This document shows positions 8,764-18,496 of a stretch of DNA of 51,654 bases, in pieces. This DNA comes from DASZFV01 sp036494575. GTDB taxonomy: Bacteria > Myxococcota_A > Polyangia > Fen-1088. The position numbers and the translations under genes were made by a program. The notes under the pieces were generated by a model. That model was not told the origin of the DNA. It searched no databases and saw nothing but the letters and a program-made list of their open reading frames with translations. The number at the start of each line of letters is the position of its first letter. The first letter of the stretch is position 1. The DNA lies in NCBI GenBank assembly GCA_036494575.1, contig DASXOE010000052.1:1-51654 (forward strand), in the 5' to 3' direction.

Positions 8764-10767
8764 ATGATTCGACGAGTGAATAACGAACTTCCTCCGGAAT
8801 GGGCAGCGCGCCTAAGAGAGGCCCTCGCGCGACCGCCGCGTGACAGGGAACCGGCCATCGTCACACTGATGGGCGAAATCCAGGCCGGGCAGCGCCGCAT
8901 TCAGGACCGACTCGATCTGCTGTCATCCGCGTCCTTCGAGGGACTGTTCGTACACGTCGACGGCGTCGTCATCGATGTGAATCAGCGCCTGTGCGAGATG
9001 CACGGCTACGAGCGCGACGAGATGCTCGGGCCGCACACGCTCCGTCGGTGTGTCGCTGAGGAAGACCTGCCGTCGATCCGACAACGAATGGCCGATCAAT
9101 TCGAGGGCACGTACACGGCGACCGCCATCCGCAAGGACGGCTCACGCTTCATCGTCGAGGCGCAGACGAAACCAGCTCGCCTCGGTGATCAAGCCGTGCG
9201 TGTCGTCGCAGTCCGCGACGTCACCGAGCGCGAGCGCGTGACGAGGTTGCTGCGCGAGAGCGAGACGAGGTTCCGCGAGCTCGTGGACGGGGCGTTCGAC
9301 CTGACCGTTTTCAGCCGAGACGGAGTCATCGTGGACGTGCGTGGTGCCGTCCAGCGGGTCCTCGGACGTGACCCGGCGGAGGTCATCGGGCGGCAAGTCT
9401 ACGAGTTCATGGCGCCGACGTCAGCGCCGGCTGCTCAAGAGATGATCCGCGAAAACCGGCTTGGATTCATCAACATCACGGCCGTGAACGCCTCCGGTGA
9501 GTCGGTGCCTACGGACGCACTCGTCGTTGCCTCCACGCTCGACGGACGGCCGGTGCGCGTCGCCGGCGTTCGCGACCTGCGGCCGGCACTACGAGCCGAG
9601 GCTGAGCGGGCCAAGCTCGCGCAACAGGTCCAACAAGCGCAGCGCCTCGAGAGCCTGGGCATTCTCGCCGGCGGCATCGCGCACGACTTCAACAACCTCC
9701 TCACCGGGGTCCTCGGCAACGCCGCCTTCATTCTAGAGAACTTGACGGATCCGCAGGTACGCGAGGCGACAGAGGCTATCATTCACGCTGCCCGAGGCGC
9801 GGCTGCGCTGACCCGCCAAATGCTCTTGTACGCGGGAAAGCGCGAGCTGGCAGAGCGGGCTCCGCTCGATCTGGGCGACCTGGTTCGAGAGCTGCGTTCC
9901 CTCTTGGATGCCACCCTGTCGAAGAAGGCGCGGATTCAGCTTGATATCGAAAAGGGCTGCGTCGTTTTGGGTGAGCGCACCTCGCTGAGCCAGGTCTTCA
10001 TGAACCTGCTGACCAATGCGTCAGACGCGCTCATCGGGCGTCCCGGCGACATTCGGATCCGAGTGGGCCGCGAGCGCGGAACCGACGAACGCTGGCGAAT
10101 GGCACAAGGCACCCCGGTCCGCGAAGGCGACTGGGTTCTCTTCGAGATCGAGGACACCGGCATCGGAATGGACGAGTCGACGCGGGTGCGTGCCTTCGAG
10201 CCATTTTTCTCGACGAAGGAGAGGGGGCACGGCCTTGGGTTGGCCGCGGTGTTCGGCATCGTCTCGGACCACGCTGGTGCCATCCTGGTCGACAGCGAGG
10301 CCGGGCGCGGAAGCCGTTTCTCGGTCCTGCTCCCAAGAACCGTCGCGCAGCCTAGACTCCAATCGGAGAGCGTTTCGGCGAAGTCGCGGACATGTCGCGT
10401 CCTCGTCGTCGATGACGAGGGCATGGTGCGCGCTCAGCTGCGGCGATTGCTCGAAGGGCGCGGGTACACCGTGATCGAGGCGTCGAACGGGGTGGGAGGG
10501 CTCACGGCCGTTCAGAGCGAACATCCCGACGTAGTGATTCTGGACGTTTCGATGCCCGACCTCGATGGCCCCGAGGTACTGCGCAGGATGCGCAAAGCCG
10601 GCGCGACTGTTCCGGTCGTGCTGTCCTCGGGATTCCTGGAAGCGTCCCAGGACTCCAGGGCACCCGACCCGGTCTTTCAGGCGTTCCTGCCGAAGCCGTA
10701 CGGCGCGACCGAGGTCGTCAACGCAATCGAGCAAGCGCTATCCGCGGAAACCAGCAGGCCGCGATAG
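8764..10767 (+). CDS. Soluble PAS-PAS hybrid sensor histidine kinase with C-terminal receiver
   Basis: A 667-residue cytosolic kinase without membrane segments. Order: N-terminal helix (1-~45), PAS (~50-165), PAS (~168-275), a short coiled coil, HisKA with the H-box GGIAHDFNNLLTG (phospho-acceptor H307), HATPase (~400-530; N-box NLLTNASDAL, G-box DTGIGM and HGLGLAAV), and a receiver domain (~545-660) with the acceptor Asp in VVILDVSMPDLDG (D594). No output domain is present, so the signal must pass to a separate protein. TATGAT at 8763-8768 overlaps the ATG; an in-frame GTG at 8776 is an alternative start. It stands alone, with no adjacent response regulator. Confidence 0.92.
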   Translation: MIRRVNNELPPEWAARLREALARPPRDREPAIVTLMGEIQAGQRRIQDRLDLLSSASFEGLFVHVDGVVIDVNQRLCEMHGYERDEMLGPHTLRRCVAEEDLPSIRQRMADQFEGTYTATAIRKDGSRFIVEAQTKPARLGDQAVRVVAVRDVTERERVTRLLRESETRFRELVDGAFDLTVFSRDGVIVDVRGAVQRVLGRDPAEVIGRQVYEFMAPTSAPAAQEMIRENRLGFINITAVNASGESVPTDALVVASTLDGRPVRVAGVRDLRPALRAEAERAKLAQQVQQAQRLESLGILAGGIAHDFNNLLTGVLGNAAFILENLTDPQVREATEAIIHAARGAAALTRQMLLYAGKRELAERAPLDLGDLVRELRSLLDATLSKKARIQLDIEKGCVVLGERTSLSQVFMNLLTNASDALIGRPGDIRIRVGRERGTDERWRMAQGTPVREGDWVLFEIEDTGIGMDESTRVRAFEPFFSTKERGHGLGLAAVFGIVSDHAGAILVDSEAGRGSRFSVLLPRTVAQPRLQSESVSAKSRTCRVLVVDDEGMVRAQLRRLLEGRGYTVIEASNGVGGLTAVQSEHPDVVILDVSMPDLDGPEVLRRMRKAGATVPVVLSSGFLEASQDSRAPDPVFQAFLPKPYGATEVVNAIEQALSAETSRPR

Positions 10768-10837
10768 AGCACCTTCCCGCATCAGCATCGGAGCAACGCG
10801 GTTCCAGATTCCCCTTCGGGCCAGGGGGTATGAATGG

Positions 10838-11437
10838 CTAGGGCCTCTCCAGGAACCCTCTGCCTTCGAATATCGCCGGCGTCGCTTTTTCGATTCGCGC
10901 CACCCGCGTCGCCGACTGCTTGGCCGCCGCAAAGTGGTAGAGATAACTCCTCTGTCGCCCCGGCGTCAGCGCCTCGAAGGCGCGCTTGAAACGCGCATCC
11001 CTCCGGAACCGCGCCGTCAGCTCCTCGGGGATGGGAAAATCCGAGGTCTTCTTCTTCTCCATCCGCAGGCCAGCCTTCTCGACTGCGATGGCCTCGCGCA
11101 CGTAGGCCTTGATGATCGCCGTCTTCGCCGTGATGTCCTTCACCCTGGTGAACTTCATCACTCGCCCGGCGTGCACCTGACCGAGCTGCACCAGCACCTT
11201 CTTGGCGTCCTTCAGCAGGGCGCCCTGAAAGAAGCCCAGCCCGAAGTACTCTTTGAAGCCCTGGATGATGACGATGTTTTTCCCATCCACCGTGTAGGTG
11301 GGCTTACCCCACTTACACTCCTCCTTCATCGCAAAGTCGGCGAGCACCCGCCGCATCTCGGCGATCTCCGCCTGCCACCGCTCTCGATACGCCATCTGCA
11401 TGCTTCGCACCTCTTCCGTTAGCTTGGGCACCTTCAT
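10838..11437 (-). CDS. YdeI/OmdA-family protein (DUF1801 plus bacteriocin-protection-type C-terminal domain)
   Basis: About 199 residues from the ATG at 11437; longer starts at 11470 (ATG) or 11479 (TTG) are possible. The N-terminal part (WQAEIAEMRRVLADF, CKWGKPTYTVDGKNIVII) is the DUF1801 fold. The C-terminal part (ALTPGRQRSYLYHFAAAKQ, TRVARIEKA) is the YdeI/OmpD-associated motif. In E. coli YdeI-type proteins have been linked to resistance to antimicrobial peptides, but the biochemical role is unclear. It converges with the kinase at 8764-10767, leaving a 70-bp gap. Confidence 0.85.
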   Translation of the reverse strand: MKVPKLTEEVRSMQMAYRERWQAEIAEMRRVLADFAMKEECKWGKPTYTVDGKNIVIIQGFKEYFGLGFFQGALLKDAKKVLVQLGQVHAGRVMKFTRVKDITAKTAIIKAYVREAIAVEKAGLRMEKKKTSDFPIPEELTARFRRDARFKRAFEALTPGRQRSYLYHFAAAKQSATRVARIEKATPAIFEGRGFLERP

Positions 11438-12025
11438 CGCCCTCGCGCTTTTCCATGGCCACGTCCGCATCCTGCACAATCCGAGATCCGTCGTCGATCT
11501 TGATCGGGTGTTCAGGCCATCCCCGACCTACCCTCCGGCTTGCTAGATCATCTCGCTCCTAGCCGACGGTCGACGTGGTTGAGCTTCGCGCTCGTCGCGG
11601 CTGGTGTTCTCAGACGGGGGCGGGGGCACTCCCGCTTTCTAAGCGCAGCCAATTCCGCGGTGAGATGAGTATCGGTCGAACGCCGTGCGTCGTTTTGAGG
11701 CGCCCAGACCAGATTTGGGAGCACGGCGCGGATGACCCGGTGGCTCGAGCCCGTCCCGGCCGTCTGGCCGCCCGCCGGCTTGGCTTTGGCAGCGTGAGCC
11801 CACGCGGGCAGTGTTCATCCAGAACTGCGGCGAGACGTCTAATGCCTTCTTGTAGAGCGGCCACGTCAGCCAGCTGACGGGGGCTTGAACATCGAAAGTA
11901 CGATCTTACGGTGCTCCTTTGACGGGCATCAACGATGGGGCCAAAGCTGACCGACACACGACCGGTCGCGCGACTGACCGTAGGGTCCGCCGCGTGACCG
12001 CCCGAGCCGGCACAAAGGTGGCCTG
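11438..12025. other. 588-bp gap without a recognisable gene, upstream of the RND efflux operon
   Basis: Several short frames are open here, the longest on the minus strand at 11610-11957 (115 codons), but none has a ribosome-binding site, a recognisable motif or family resemblance. A 10-bp palindrome CGACCGGTCG at 11959-11968, 58 bp before the pump start, could be a regulator site. The 5' leader of the pump carries AAAGGTGG before ATG 12026. Degenerate remnants of a former gene cannot be excluded. Confidence 0.5.
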
Positions 12026-15000
12026 ATGTGGATCGTCCGCCTCGCGCTGCGCCGACCTTATACCGTCCTCGTGAGCGTGCTCGCCGTCGTTCTCTTCGGC
12101 GGCCTCGCGCTCACGAAGCTCAAGCGCGACGTCCTGCCGAACATCGACATCCCGGTCGTCAATGTCATCTGGAACTACCCCGGTCTCCCCGCGGACGACA
12201 TGGAGAAGCGTGTCGTGTTCATCACCGAGCGCGCCATCTCGACGACGGTGGGCGGCATCACTCGCATCGAGTCGCAGTCCCAGTCGAGTATCGGCATCGT
12301 GCGCGTCTACTTCGAGGAGGGAACGGACATCGGCGCCGCCATCGCGCAGATCAATGCCGTCTGCAACACGATCGTCCGTATCCTGCCGCCGGGCATGACG
12401 CCGCCCAACATCCTGCAGTTCAACGCGTCGAACGTTCAGGTGGCGCAGCTCACCCTCAAGAGTGACAGCGTCAGCGAGCAGGAGCTCTTCGACTACGGGC
12501 TCAATTTTCTGCGACTGCGGTTGTTCACGATTCAGGGTCTTTCGACGCCAGCGCCCTTTGGCGGGCGCACCCGTGAGATCACCGTCGATCTCGAGCCGGG
12601 CAAGATGCAGGCGCACGGCGTGTCAGCGCAGGACGTCGTCACGGCTCTTTCGAACAACAACGTCATCCTGCCCGCCGGTCAGGCCCGCATCGGCCGCACG
12701 GAGTACGACATCCTCATGAACTCGTCGCCCACGACCGTCGCCGGGTTCGACCAGATGCCGCTCAAGGTGGAGAACGGGATGACGGTGCTGATGGGCGACG
12801 TCGCGCACGTCCACGACGGCTACGCCGTCCAGAGCAACATCGTCCACGTCAACGGTCGCCGCGCGACCTACCTGTCGATCCTGCGCAAGGCCGGCGCGTC
12901 GACCTTGAGCGTCGTCGACGCCGTCAAGAAGCTGCTGCCCTCGATCAAGGCCGGGGCGCCCAAGGGCACGGACATGTCGCTCGACTTCGATCAGTCGGTG
13001 TTCGTGCGCTCAGCGATCAGCAGCGTGCTGCGCGAGGCCGCCATCGCGGCCGTGCTCGTGTCGCTCATGATCCTGTTCTTTCTGGGCAGCTGGCGCCTCG
13101 TCGTCATCGTGTGCACGTCGATCCCCATCGCGCTGCTCGTCGGAATCATCGGTCTCTTCGTCACGGGGCAGACGCTGAACCTCATGACGCTCGGCGGCCT
13201 CGCCCTTGCCGTCGGAATGCTCGTCGACGACGCGACCGTCGAGATCGAGAACATTCACCGCAACCGGCTCGAAGGGAAAGCCCTCACGGTCGCGATCCTA
13301 GACGGCGCGCACCAGGTGGCAGTGCCGGCGCTCGCGGCGACGCTCACCATCTGCGTCGTGTTCTTCCCCGTGCTGATGCTCGAAGGACCGGCGCGCTACC
13401 TCTTCGTGTCGCTCGCCGTGGCCGTCGTGTTCTCGATGATCGCGTCGTATTTGTTGTCGCGCACCCTCGTGCCGACGCTGGCGCGCCGGCTCTTGCCGCC
13501 CCAAGACGAGACGAAGGGCGAGGCTGCGCCGAAGTCGCGTGGATGGGCGCAGCGTTTCAACCAGTGGCGTGATCACCAATTTGATCGCCTGCGCGACGCC
13601 CACGGCGCCGCGTTGGTGGCCTGCCTCGCGCATCGACGTGTGTTCCTCGCAGGAGCCGTGGCGTTCAGCGTCGTCGGCCTCCTCCTCATCGCCGTCATCG
13701 GCTTCGACTTTTTCCCCTCGGTCGACACGGGCCAGATGCGGCTGCACGTGCGCGCCCCCATCGGGACGCGCATCGAGGACACAGAGGCGATCGTCGCGAA
13801 CGTCGAGGAGGAGATCCGCCGCATTGTCCCGCCGGGCGAGATCGACATGGTCAACGACATGATTGGCGTCCCGACGTCGTACAACCTCGCGTTCGTGTCG
13901 ACGGACAACGTCGGCGATCAGGATGCCGAGGTCCTCGTGCAGCTCAAGCCGAAACACCATCCGACGGAGGGCTACCTGGCGCGCATTCGGCGCGAGCTGC
14001 CCGCAAAGCTCCCCGGCGTCGAAACCTACTTCTTGCCGGCCGACGTCGTGACGCAGGTGTTGAATTTCGGCGTGTCGTCGATGATCGACGTACAAATCGA
14101 GGGCAAGGATCTCGAGGCATCGTCGGCGATCGCGCGCGACCTAATCGGGAAGGTTCGCAAGGTCCCGGGCGCCGAGGACGTGCGCATTTCGCAGGTCTTC
14201 GATCATCCGGCGCTGCGGCTCGAAATCGATCGCCAACAAGCGATGCAGCTGGGACTCGGGTTCCGCGACGTCGCGAGCAGCGTGCTCACTTCGCTGAGCT
14301 CGTCGTCACTCACGAGCCCGAACTTCTGGGTCAACCCCAACAATGGCGTCAACTATGTCGTCGCCGTGCAGACGCCGATCCTCGAGATGGCCAGCGTCGA
14401 CCAGCTGCTGGGCACGTCCGTCACGCCCGCGGGCGGAGCGTCCATGGAGAACACGGCGGCCAACCTCACGACGCCCACGCCCGGCCCCCTCGTCGCGGGC
14501 ACGAACACACTCGCGCCGGCGACGGCCGACGCGCCGTACCTCGGCGGATTCGCGCGCCTCGTGCCAACGCAAGACCACGCCTCCGTCAGTCACTACACGG
14601 TTCAGCCCATCGTCGACGTACAAGCGTCGGTGCATGGCCGTGATCTCGGCGGCGTAACGAGCGACATCCAGGACCTCCTCCACGGCGTCAATGCCGGGAG
14701 CGCCACGCGCATCAGGATCCGAGGCCAGGCCCAGAGCATGCGGGAGTCGTTCGAGAGCTTCGGGCTCGGGCTCATCGTCGCCATCGCGCTCGTCTACTTG
14801 CTGCTCATGGTGCTCTTTCAGTCAGCGCTCGACCCGCTCATCATCATGGTTGCAGTCGTCGGCGCGTTCGTTGGCATCGCGTGGATGCTGGCCATCACGG
14901 GGACGACGCTCAACGTCGAGTCGTTCATGGGCTCGATCATGGCGATCGGGATCGCGGTCTCGAACTCGATCCTGCTCGTGAGCTTCGCCAACCAGGCCCG

Positions 15001-15313
15001 CGCCGAAGATTCCAAGCTGTCTGCGCTCGACGCGGCCCTTCGCGCCGCCTCGACGCGGCTGCGCCCCGTGCTCATGACGGCGCTCGCCATGATCCTGGGC
15101 ATGTTGCCGATGGCGCTCGCGCTCGGCGAAGGGGGCGAGCAGAACGCGCCGCTCGGACGCGCGGTCATCGGCGGCCTCTTGCTGGCGACGCTCGTGACGT
15201 TGTTCGTCGTCCCGACCGTCTACGTGATCTTGCGTCGCGCGCCGCCGACTGCGCACGCGCTCGACGAGCGGTTCGCGCGCGAGTCGCGTGGGGCCGCAGA
15301 GGGGGCGCGGTGA
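12026..15313 (+). CDS. RND-family efflux transporter, AcrB/MdtB type
   Basis: A 1095-residue inner-membrane RND pump. It begins MWIVRLALRRPYTVLV, has the DVLPNIDIPVV porter start, and TM4 carries the paired proton-relay aspartates D401-D402 (GMLVDDATVEIENIHR). The second half repeats the pattern (FFPSVDTGQMRLHVRAPIGTR; C-terminal TM bundle ending VPTVYVILRR). The second periplasmic half contains an unusual Gly/Ala/Thr/Pro-rich insert (~residues 800-840). The AAAGGTGG upstream supports the ATG at 12026. Together with the adaptor and channel downstream it should form a tripartite efflux complex; substrate not predictable. The stop overlaps the adaptor start (GTGA). Confidence 0.95.
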   Translation: MWIVRLALRRPYTVLVSVLAVVLFGGLALTKLKRDVLPNIDIPVVNVIWNYPGLPADDMEKRVVFITERAISTTVGGITRIESQSQSSIGIVRVYFEEGTDIGAAIAQINAVCNTIVRILPPGMTPPNILQFNASNVQVAQLTLKSDSVSEQELFDYGLNFLRLRLFTIQGLSTPAPFGGRTREITVDLEPGKMQAHGVSAQDVVTALSNNNVILPAGQARIGRTEYDILMNSSPTTVAGFDQMPLKVENGMTVLMGDVAHVHDGYAVQSNIVHVNGRRATYLSILRKAGASTLSVVDAVKKLLPSIKAGAPKGTDMSLDFDQSVFVRSAISSVLREAAIAAVLVSLMILFFLGSWRLVVIVCTSIPIALLVGIIGLFVTGQTLNLMTLGGLALAVGMLVDDATVEIENIHRNRLEGKALTVAILDGAHQVAVPALAATLTICVVFFPVLMLEGPARYLFVSLAVAVVFSMIASYLLSRTLVPTLARRLLPPQDETKGEAAPKSRGWAQRFNQWRDHQFDRLRDAHGAALVACLAHRRVFLAGAVAFSVVGLLLIAVIGFDFFPSVDTGQMRLHVRAPIGTRIEDTEAIVANVEEEIRRIVPPGEIDMVNDMIGVPTSYNLAFVSTDNVGDQDAEVLVQLKPKHHPTEGYLARIRRELPAKLPGVETYFLPADVVTQVLNFGVSSMIDVQIEGKDLEASSAIARDLIGKVRKVPGAEDVRISQVFDHPALRLEIDRQQAMQLGLGFRDVASSVLTSLSSSSLTSPNFWVNPNNGVNYVVAVQTPILEMASVDQLLGTSVTPAGGASMENTAANLTTPTPGPLVAGTNTLAPATADAPYLGGFARLVPTQDHASVSHYTVQPIVDVQASVHGRDLGGVTSDIQDLLHGVNAGSATRIRIRGQAQSMRESFESFGLGLIVAIALVYLLLMVLFQSALDPLIIMVAVVGAFVGIAWMLAITGTTLNVESFMGSIMAIGIAVSNSILLVSFANQARAEDSKLSALDAALRAASTRLRPVLMTALAMILGMLPMALALGEGGEQNAPLGRAVIGGLLLATLVTLFVVPTVYVILRRAPPTAHALDERFARESRGAAEGAR

Positions 15314-16776
15314 ACGGAGAAGCGGACGACCGGCGGAAGGCGTACGGGCGGCGCTCGTACGATCGCGCGCCGGGGGACTCCGACCGCGACGCGCGAGCCG
15401 AGCAGGACGGTGAGCCGAAACAGCACGGTGCCGAGCACCGACAAGACGCGCCTCGGGAGGCATACGCCCCGAAGAACGGCGAGCCGAAAGCCGACCGTCG
15501 ACGAGACGATGCAGACGGCCATCACGCGCGCCGCGCTGACCGACGGGGCGGCGACGAGTCGGGACCATCGAGTGCTCCGTCGCCGCAGACCGTGCGGCGA
15601 CTGGCGTGGGGCGGAGCGATCGCGCTCGCGCTCGCGGCGCTCCTCGCGGCGCTTCTCTTCTTCCTTCATCACCACAGGCTCACGAAGGAGGCCGAACGGC
15701 GGCGGCAGGAGGTCGATCGTGGTCCACGGGTCTTCGTGACTCAGGCGCGCGCGACGCCCGCCGCGCGCGAGCTGACCTTGCCCGGCGACGTTCGGGGCTT
15801 TCTGCAGGCGACCGTCTACGCAAAGGTCTCGGGCTACGTGAAGTCGATCGCCGTCGACAAGGGTGACCAGGTCACCGAAGGACAGGTCCTCGGTGTCCTC
15901 GAGTCGCCCGAGATCGATCAGCAGGTCGCTGGAGCCGAGGCGGACGTCGTCATCAAGCGACGCACGTTCGAACGCTACCAGCAGCTCGTGAAGAAGGACT
16001 ACGTGTCTCAGCAGGACTTCGAGACGGCCGGCGCCCAGTTTCGGGTCTCACGCGCGGCCGTCAAGCAGGTCAAGGCCACGCAGGCCTACGAGACGTTGCG
16101 CGCGCCCTTCACGGGCGTGGTCACGGCTCGCTATGTCGATCGGGGTGCGCTCGTGCCCGCGGCGACCGGCTCGACCCAGAGCGCGCTGCCGCTCGTCGAC
16201 GTCGCCGACCTGCACCGCTTGCGGATCCTCGTCTTCGTTCAACAGGACGCGGCGCCGTTCGTTCACGTGGGCGACGTGGTTCGGATTGGCGTCGATCAGC
16301 AGCCCGATCTTCGCATCGATACGCCCATCAGCCGTTGCGCCGATGCGCTCGATCCACGGACGCGGGCGATGCTCTGCGAGATCTGGATCGACAACGACCA
16401 TCACCTGTTCCCAGGGACGTTCGTGCACGTGAAATTTCATCTCGCGGCGCCGCGAGTGCCCGTGATCGACTCTTCGGCGTTGCTCCTTCGCGCCGACAAG
16501 CCGACCGTGGCCGTCGTCCGTCAGTCGCGCATCCACTTTGCGGACGTGCGCCCGGGCCTCGACGATGGAAAGACGGTGCAGATCCTCGCGGGATTGCGGA
16601 TCGGGGAGCGCGTCGTCCTGTCGCCGCCCTTCGAGCTCATCGAGGGCGCCGTCGTTCAGGAGATCGAACAGAGGGCAGAGGGTGACGGCGGCGCCGGCAG
16701 CAGGGATGCAAAGAAAGACGGCGGTGCTTCGGCCGCGGGTGCCGCGGCGCGCGGCGATGACGCCTCGAGAGACTGA
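15310..16776 (+). CDS. RND efflux periplasmic adaptor (HlyD/MFP family) with long charged cytosolic tail
   Basis: A 488-residue adaptor. Residues 1-97 are a hydrophilic, Arg/Asp/Glu-rich low-complexity segment, followed by one membrane span (100-119). The MFP core comes next: barrel/lipoyl hinge (GYVKSIAVDKGDQVTEGQVLG), an alpha-helical hairpin (FERYQQLVKKDYVSQQDFE), the second lipoyl half (RAPFTGVVTARYVDRGALV) and the beta-barrel/MP domains. The GTG at 15310 overlaps the pump stop. A GTG at 15592 immediately before the membrane span would give a standard-length adaptor, but it has no ribosome-binding site and codon use in the tail looks coding. The span suggests a membrane anchor rather than a lipid anchor. 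Confidence 0.9.
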   Translation: MNGEADDRRKAYGRRSYDRAPGDSDRDARAEQDGEPKQHGAEHRQDAPREAYAPKNGEPKADRRRDDADGHHARRADRRGGDESGPSSAPSPQTVRRLAWGGAIALALAALLAALLFFLHHHRLTKEAERRRQEVDRGPRVFVTQARATPAARELTLPGDVRGFLQATVYAKVSGYVKSIAVDKGDQVTEGQVLGVLESPEIDQQVAGAEADVVIKRRTFERYQQLVKKDYVSQQDFETAGAQFRVSRAAVKQVKATQAYETLRAPFTGVVTARYVDRGALVPAATGSTQSALPLVDVADLHRLRILVFVQQDAAPFVHVGDVVRIGVDQQPDLRIDTPISRCADALDPRTRAMLCEIWIDNDHHLFPGTFVHVKFHLAAPRVPVIDSSALLLRADKPTVAVVRQSRIHFADVRPGLDDGKTVQILAGLRIGERVVLSPPFELIEGAVVQEIEQRAEGDGGAGSRDAKKDGGASAAGAAARGDDASRD

Positions 16777-16779
16777 GGG

Positions 16780-18207
16780 ATGCGCGCCGTCGCTTCCTGG
16801 ATCTCGTTGCTGACCGTCGCCCTCTACGAGGTCGTCTCGCCCCTTGCCGCGCCCTTGACTTTGCAGGACGCGATCCGCCTCGCGCGGGATCACCACCCGG
16901 CGATCGAAGCCCAGCGTGGGCAACGGCTGGCGGCCCTGGGTCGTGAGCAGCAGGCCCTCGCGCGACTCCTGCCGTTTGTCGAGGGCACATTCGCGTACCA
17001 GCCGACGACGCCTAACCTCGTGCCGACGCCGCCGGAGGCGCGCGCTCTGCTCCGGTCGACCGGACAAGACACCGTCGTCGACGCGGGGGGGATGCCGACG
17101 GTCGTGACCTGCCGGAGCCCGAGCGTCGGCAACTGTGCGCCGATCCCGCCGTCGGCCACGATCTGGACGCCCCAGAGTTTTTGGCTCGCCCAGGTTGGCC
17201 TCACATGGACGGCCTGGGATTGGGGCCGGTCCATCCATGGGTACCGCGGCGCGCGCGATCTCACGGCCGCCGCCGATGTCGGCGTTCGCGCGGCGGAGCT
17301 GGACGTCACGTTGCAGGTCGAGCTCGCCTTCTTTGCGGTCTTGACGGCCGATCAACAGGTGACCGTCGCCGACGACGCCGTCAAGACCTATCAGGCACAC
17401 CTCGCACAGACGAAGACTCTCCACGCCTCGGGCTTGCGCACCGGCATCGACGTCGCGACCGCGGAGTCGGCCGAGGCATCGGCAGAGATCTCCCTCGCGC
17501 GGACGCGCGCGGCGCGCGAGACAGCACGCGCGCAGCTGCAGGTCGCCCTGGGTGTCGACGAGTGGCGGGACTGGACGCTCGTGATCGACCCAGCGACGTT
17601 CGAGCTGCAATCGATCGATGAGCAGCGAGCGGAGGCCCCGGTCGACGTGCTCGTCGCGACGGCGTCGAAGCAGCGTCCCGACCTCGAGGAGCTTCGCCTC
17701 GAAGAGCGAGGACAAGGCGCCTCGGTGCAATCGACGCGCGGCTCCTATCTGCCCCAGCTCACCCTGAGTCTGAGCCCGGAGTGGGCCGGCCCCGCGCTGT
17801 CCTCCCTGACGCCGAACCTCACGTTCATGGTAGGCCTCGGGTATCCGACCGGCGGGATGAGCCCGCTCCTCGTGCACGGCCAGACGCGCGAGGCCGAGGG
17901 CTCGCTGGTCGGTGTGCGCGCGCAGCGGCGTGCCGCATTGGAGGCCGCGCGCGCGGAGACATTGACGGCGCGCGCTTCGCTGGCAGCGGCGCGCGACTCC
18001 CTTGCGTTTGCCCGAGTCCTGGCCGAGGCAGCCGCGCGACAGCGCGGGTTGGCGGAGGGCCGCTACCAGACCGGGGTCGGCAACGTCATCGAGCTCTATG
18101 ACGCGCTCCTGACGGATGTGAACGCGCGCTTCCAGCTCGTCCAGGCCCGCCTCGATCTCGCGACCGCACGCGTCCGAATGCAGCACGCCCTGGGCGAGGG
18201 GCCTTAG
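16780..18207 (+). CDS. TolC-family outer-membrane efflux channel
   Basis: A 475-residue outer-membrane factor with a signal peptide (~1-23) and two OEP repeats: LTLQDAIRLARDHHPAIEAQ opens the first, and the second has the coiled-coil helices ending RYQTGVGNVIELYDALLTD and LDLATARVRMQHALG. The start follows the adaptor stop by three bases with GACTGAGGG as the ribosome-binding site. Pump, adaptor and channel thus form one operon. The protein completes an export duct through both membranes. Confidence 0.93.
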   Translation: MRAVASWISLLTVALYEVVSPLAAPLTLQDAIRLARDHHPAIEAQRGQRLAALGREQQALARLLPFVEGTFAYQPTTPNLVPTPPEARALLRSTGQDTVVDAGGMPTVVTCRSPSVGNCAPIPPSATIWTPQSFWLAQVGLTWTAWDWGRSIHGYRGARDLTAAADVGVRAAELDVTLQVELAFFAVLTADQQVTVADDAVKTYQAHLAQTKTLHASGLRTGIDVATAESAEASAEISLARTRAARETARAQLQVALGVDEWRDWTLVIDPATFELQSIDEQRAEAPVDVLVATASKQRPDLEELRLEERGQGASVQSTRGSYLPQLTLSLSPEWAGPALSSLTPNLTFMVGLGYPTGGMSPLLVHGQTREAEGSLVGVRAQRRAALEAARAETLTARASLAAARDSLAFARVLAEAAARQRGLAEGRYQTGVGNVIELYDALLTDVNARFQLVQARLDLATARVRMQHALGEGP

Positions 18208-18272
18208 GGGCTCCGCGCACGGCCTCCGCTCGCACGCCTTGACTCGACGACATTAGGACCCAAAACGAAACT

Positions 18273-18440
18273 ATGAGAAGCACCACGAAGCAACGTCAAG
18301 CCGCGCGCCGAAACGTCAAGAAAGCCGCCGCGACCGCGCGACGAAAGAGGACCATCTCGAAGCTGCCCAAGAGGACTCGCAGCGCTCTCGGCAAGCAAGC
18401 GAACAAGGTCAAGCGGCAGCGACGAGCGCGATCGCGCTGA
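18273..18440 (+). CDS. Very basic 55-residue protein, unknown function
   Basis: ATG 18273 to TGA 18438-18440 encodes 55 residues, over a third of them Lys or Arg, with no Asp or Glu (KKAAATARRKRTISKLPK in the centre; LGKQANKVKRQRR near the end). The clean composition and continuous frame in an otherwise gene-free spot argue that it is real. It resembles the small lysine-rich proteins annotated as hypothetical in many proteobacteria. Nucleic-acid binding is a plausible inference from charge alone. The nearest AGGA is 14 bases upstream, so translation initiation is weak or atypical. Confidence 0.6.
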   Translation: MRSTTKQRQAARRNVKKAAATARRKRTISKLPKRTRSALGKQANKVKRQRRARSR

Positions 18441-18496
18441 CGAGCGCCGCGGGGCTCGGGGACTATCGACTTCGATCTGGGCTTCGATCTGCGCCC

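Noticed and set aside
8728..8768. A sigma70 promoter (TATGAT at 8763) for the first hybrid kinase
   Set aside because: The hexamer overlaps the start codon and no -35 lies at 16-18 bp.
11610..11957. A 115-codon minus-strand frame upstream of the RND operon
   Set aside because: No ribosome-binding site, no motif, and no recognisable family; the region has other open frames by chance.
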